A stretch of 64,000 bases of DNA from Parabacteroides sp. An277 (GTDB lineage Bacteria > Bacteroidota > Bacteroidia > Bacteroidales > Tannerellaceae). The stretch is from assembly GCF_002159645.1 (NCBI RefSeq), contig NZ_NFJB01000014.1, positions 31,716-95,715 on the forward strand. The letters are read 5' to 3'. Shown one piece after another: positions 61,326 through 64,000 of this stretch; positions within the stretch are counted from its first letter, which is position 1; each line of letters opens with the position of its first letter. The translations under genes and the position numbers were made by a program. The notes under the pieces were generated by a model. The model was not told the origin of the DNA, did no database searches, and saw only the letters and a list, made by a program, of their open reading frames with translations.

Positions 61326-62990
61326 ATGTATTCAGATAAAAAGAACATCCTCCAATTGGTTGCTTTATTGAAAGCACACGAGATTCGACATGTTGTGCTT
61401 TGTCCCGGCAGCCGCAATACTCCTATTATTCATACACTGGCAAACCATCCGTTTTTTACTTGCTACTCCGTCACGGACGAACGAAGTGCAGGCTTCTTTG
61501 CTTTGGGCTTGGCCTTGAGCAACGGACGTCCGGCGGCTGTGTGTTGTACTTCCGGGACGGCGCTCTTGAATCTGCATCCGGCCGTAGCGGAAGCTTTTTA
61601 CCAACAGGTGCCGTTGGTCGTGATTTCAGCAGACCGTCCGGCTGCTTGGATTGGACAGATGGATGGACAGACACTTCCGCAACCGAATGTATTTGGTTCG
61701 TTAGTAAAGAGTTCTGTAGATTTGCCGGAAATTCATACTTCCGAAGAGGAATGGTATTGCAATCGACTTGTCAATGAGGCATTGTTGGAATTGAACCACC
61801 ACGGGAAGGGACCTGTGCACATAAATGTCCCTATATCCGAACCATTATTTAGCTTCTCGGCTGAGGAACTTCCCGACGTGCGTGTCATTACCCGTTATCA
61901 AGGGCTGAATGTCTATGACCGTCAATACGATGACTTGATTACCCGTTTGAACGGCTATACGAAGCGTATGATGGTGGTTGGCCAGATGAACTTGATTTAC
62001 CTCTTTGAACGGAAAATCTGTAAGCTGCTTTATAAACATTTTGCTTGGTTGACGGAGCATACGGGCAATCAGACCGTTCCGGGTATCCCGGTGAAAAATT
62101 TTGATGCGATTATTTATGCCTTGCCGGAAGAGGAACAGGCGAAGCTGGTGCCGGATTTGCTGATTACCTATGGCGGGCATGTCGTTTCCAAACGATTGAA
62201 GCAGCTTTTACGCAAACATCCGCCGAAAGAGCATTGGCATGTAGCGGCCGATGGGCAGGTGACGGATACGTTCTGTTCGCTGACCACCGTCATCGAGATG
62301 GATCCTTTTGAATTTCTGGAGAAGATCGCTTATCTGTTGGAGAATAAACCTTGTGAATATCCGAAGCGGTGGGAACAGCTCTCGAAACAGATGGCCGAAC
62401 CGGATTTTGCCTTTTCGGAAATGGCGGCTATCGGTAAGGTCTTGAAGGCGCTCCCGACCGATGCGGTGTTGCATTTGGCGAATAGCTCTACGGTCCGCTA
62501 TGCGCAGCTTTTCCAGATTCCGGATAGTGTGGAGGTATGTTGCAACCGGGGAACGAGCGGCATAGAGGGGTCGCTCTCTACGGCTCTGGGGTATGCGTGG
62601 GCATCCGATAAACTGAACTTTGTCCTTATAGGGGACTTGAGTTTCTTCTATGATATGAATGCGCTATGGTGCAATCATTTGCGGGGCAATCTGCGTATTA
62701 TGCTGCTTAATAATGGGGGAGGAGAAATCTTCCAGTCGTTGCCTGGGCTGAAGATGGAAGTGCGTACACATCGTTTCGTGACCGCTTTGCATCAAACGAA
62801 AGCGGAGGGCTGGGCTCAAGAGCGTGGGTTTGATTATACGGCGGTTCATACGATGGAAGAACTGGATGCCGCGTTGCCCGATTTCATGCAGGCCGACCAG
62901 CAGGGAAATCCGAAGTTCATGGAGGTCTTTACTGATAAGGCGGAAGACGTTCGTTTGCTGAAAGAATATTATCATGGATTGAGAAAATGA
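61326..62990 (+). CDS. menD: SEPHCHC synthase (menaquinone pathway)
   Basis: The protein has 554 residues of a thiamine-diphosphate enzyme joining isochorismate and 2-oxoglutarate. Its N-terminal domain has [18 protein letters not shown] and [14 protein letters not shown] with the catalytic Glu, and [20 protein letters not shown]. The ThDP/Mg motif in the C-terminal domain reads [14 protein letters not shown] ... [26 protein letters not shown] precedes it. Only 6 nt separate it from menF and 34 nt from menB. Confidence 0.97.
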   Translation: MYSDKKNILQLVALLKAHEIRHVVLCPGSRNTPIIHTLANHPFFTCYSVTDERSAGFFALGLALSNGRPAAVCCTSGTALLNLHPAVAEAFYQQVPLVVISADRPAAWIGQMDGQTLPQPNVFGSLVKSSVDLPEIHTSEEEWYCNRLVNEALLELNHHGKGPVHINVPISEPLFSFSAEELPDVRVITRYQGLNVYDRQYDDLITRLNGYTKRMMVVGQMNLIYLFERKICKLLYKHFAWLTEHTGNQTVPGIPVKNFDAIIYALPEEEQAKLVPDLLITYGGHVVSKRLKQLLRKHPPKEHWHVAADGQVTDTFCSLTTVIEMDPFEFLEKIAYLLENKPCEYPKRWEQLSKQMAEPDFAFSEMAAIGKVLKALPTDAVLHLANSSTVRYAQLFQIPDSVEVCCNRGTSGIEGSLSTALGYAWASDKLNFVLIGDLSFFYDMNALWCNHLRGNLRIMLLNNGGGEIFQSLPGLKMEVRTHRFVTALHQTKAEGWAQERGFDYTAVHTMEELDAALPDFMQADQQGNPKFMEVFTDKAEDVRLLKEYYHGLRK

Positions 62991-63024
62991 CGTTTATTTT
63001 AAATTAAAAAACAACGAAGAAAAG

Positions 63025-63849
63025 ATGGAAACAAAGCGTGAATGGAAAACGATTAAGGAATACAAGGAGATTTTGTTTGAAATGTATCAGGGCATTGCCA
63101 AGATTACGATTAACCGCGAACGGTATCGCAATGCGTTTACGCCAACGACCGTGACCGAGATGAGTGATGCCTTTTATATTTGTCGTGAACGGCAAGACAT
63201 CAACGTGGTCGTCTTGACGGGGGCCGGTGACAAGGCCTTCTGTTCAGGAGGGGATATGCATGTAAAAGGCCGTGGCGGTTATGTGGGGACAGATGGCGTG
63301 CCGCGGCTGAATATCCTCGATGTGCAGAAGCAGATCCGTTCGCTTCCGAAGCCGGTCATTGCGATGGTGAATGGCTATGCAATCGGAGGCGGGCATGTGT
63401 TGCATGTCGTCTGTGATTTGACTATTGCTTCCGAGAATGCCCGGTTCGGACAGACGGGGCCGCGCGTAGGTAGCTTCGATGCGGGGCTGGGTTCTTCTTA
63501 TCTGGCTCGCTGCGTAGGGCAGAAACGGGCACGCGAGATTTGGTTCCTTTGCCGGCAATATACGGCGCAGGAGGCGTATGAAATGGGCATGGTGAATAAA
63601 GTAGTCCCCTTGGATAAGCTGGAAGACGAAGTGGTGGAATGGGCTGAGACCATGATGCAACACAGTCCCTTGGCGCTTCGTATGATTAAAGCGGGACTGA
63701 ACGCGGAACTGGATGGACAAATCGGCATTCAGGAATTGGCGGGCGATGCGACCATGCTTTACTATATGACGGATGAGGCACAGGAGGGAGGCAAGGCTTT
63801 CCTTGAAAAGCGTCGGCCTCGGTTCGAGGATTATCCGAAATTCCCCTAA
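63025..63849 (+). CDS. menB: 1,4-Dihydroxy-2-naphthoyl-CoA synthase
   Basis: The protein has 274 residues of the crotonase superfamily, cyclising o-succinylbenzoyl-CoA. Signatures are [84 protein letters not shown] and the C-terminal [15 protein letters not shown], all close to MenB. It is the last gene of the cluster in the window. The next 150 nt hold no gene and end with a hairpin. menE is not present in the window. Confidence 0.97.
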   Translation: METKREWKTIKEYKEILFEMYQGIAKITINRERYRNAFTPTTVTEMSDAFYICRERQDINVVVLTGAGDKAFCSGGDMHVKGRGGYVGTDGVPRLNILDVQKQIRSLPKPVIAMVNGYAIGGGHVLHVVCDLTIASENARFGQTGPRVGSFDAGLGSSYLARCVGQKRAREIWFLCRQYTAQEAYEMGMVNKVVPLDKLEDEVVEWAETMMQHSPLALRMIKAGLNAELDGQIGIQELAGDATMLYYMTDEAQEGGKAFLEKRRPRFEDYPKFP

Positions 63850-63952
63850 CGCGAGAAAAGACACCGGGGTGTGTGTCGTAATGGGTATATAGCACACAGA
63901 ATTCTAAGACCTACGCAAGCAATCGGTATTAATTTTATCGTTAAATAATTCT

Positions 63953-63982
63953 AACGGACTGGGACAGACGTTTCAGTCCGTT
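63953..63982 (+). terminator. Terminator hairpin downstream of menB
   Basis: AACGGACTG (63953-63961) pairs with CAGTCCGTT (63974-63982) around a 12-nt loop and is followed by CAATTTCT. Confidence 0.6.
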
Positions 63983-64000
63983 CAATTTCTATAGTTTAGT

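Noticed and set aside
1..64000. tRNA, rRNA or known riboswitch genes
   Set aside because: No cloverleaf, rRNA segment or recognisable riboswitch core was seen in any intergenic region, though a covariance-model scan could not be run.
1..64000. Insertion sequences, transposases, integrases, prophage genes
   Set aside because: No reading frame shows transposase, integrase or phage motifs; the only mobile-like features are small palindromic elements.

Overview
The window looks like a chromosome segment of a gut-type Bacteroidales bacterium, most likely near Parabacteroides/Tannerellaceae, although the genus cannot be fixed from sequence alone. Supporting signs are SusC/SusD pairs, Bacteroidetes-type promoters (TAnnTTTG boxes) in front of many genes, the Bacteroidetes form of RNA polymerase omega, DUF6057 and DUF6261 families, MacB-like permease pairs next to TolC/HlyD, and a menaquinone cluster with a HAD-hotdog fusion. 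The first ~4.85 kb is clearly more AT-rich than the rest and may have a different history.

Layout. 1-4841: the 3' end of a susD gene, a large secreted protein with a glycosidase-like part and a sugar-isomerase-like barrel, and an AlbA/Schlafen-type regulator. 4857-15797: a same-strand glycan/glycoside block (GH89 alpha-N-acetylglucosaminidase, a GH123/DUF6067-like glycosidase, then an exported sugar isomerase/epimerase, a Tat-type Gfo/Idh/MocA oxidoreductase and a HEAT plus twin DUF1080 protein, which together resemble a 3-keto-glycoside pathway). 15906-19291: acetyltransferase, a palindrome array, a DUF6261 gene and a haem/PD40 lipoprotein. 19266-25546 (minus): DUF6057 membrane protein, SusD, SusC. 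26120-32543: housekeeping genes (pepT, gcvT, an oxidoreductase, holB, DUF4293, rpoZ, bamD). 32801-40582 (minus): TolC, HlyD and two MacB-like permeases. A textbook sigma-54 promoter with two upstream palindromes precedes tolC, and an NtrC-type regulator plus histidine kinase lies at 44341-47008. 42157-44305: maf and a GH51 arabinofuranosidase. 47112-50569: mntH, menC, ridA, rlmB. 50570-54626: tandem small-RNA-like units, a second palindrome array, a second DUF6261 gene and a UPF1-like helicase whose native N-terminus carries an in-frame stop. 55109-58842: small ORF, hsp20, pfkA, a terminally inverted palindrome array and a tri-haem cytochrome c peroxidase. 58999-63849: HAD-thioesterase, menF, menD, menB.

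The least explained signal is in the gaps. Arrays of short palindromes recur at 16.7, 35.2, 51.5 and 57.0 kb with a spacing of 41-42 nt, and at 25.85 kb with exactly 21 nt. These spacings are close to four and two turns of B-DNA. Two of the 41-nt arrays lie directly upstream of the two DUF6261 genes and share an AAAATCATTTTT-type spacer. Upstream of the second DUF6261 gene sit three tandem promoter/hairpin/terminator units (period 163-164 nt, each transcript about 107 nt). They have a conserved 5' hairpin with a GNRA-type loop and terminator stems that keep pairing although their sequences differ. This combination is the best candidate here for an undescribed system.

All functional names come from reading the translated sequence and from remembered family features. 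No database search was run.
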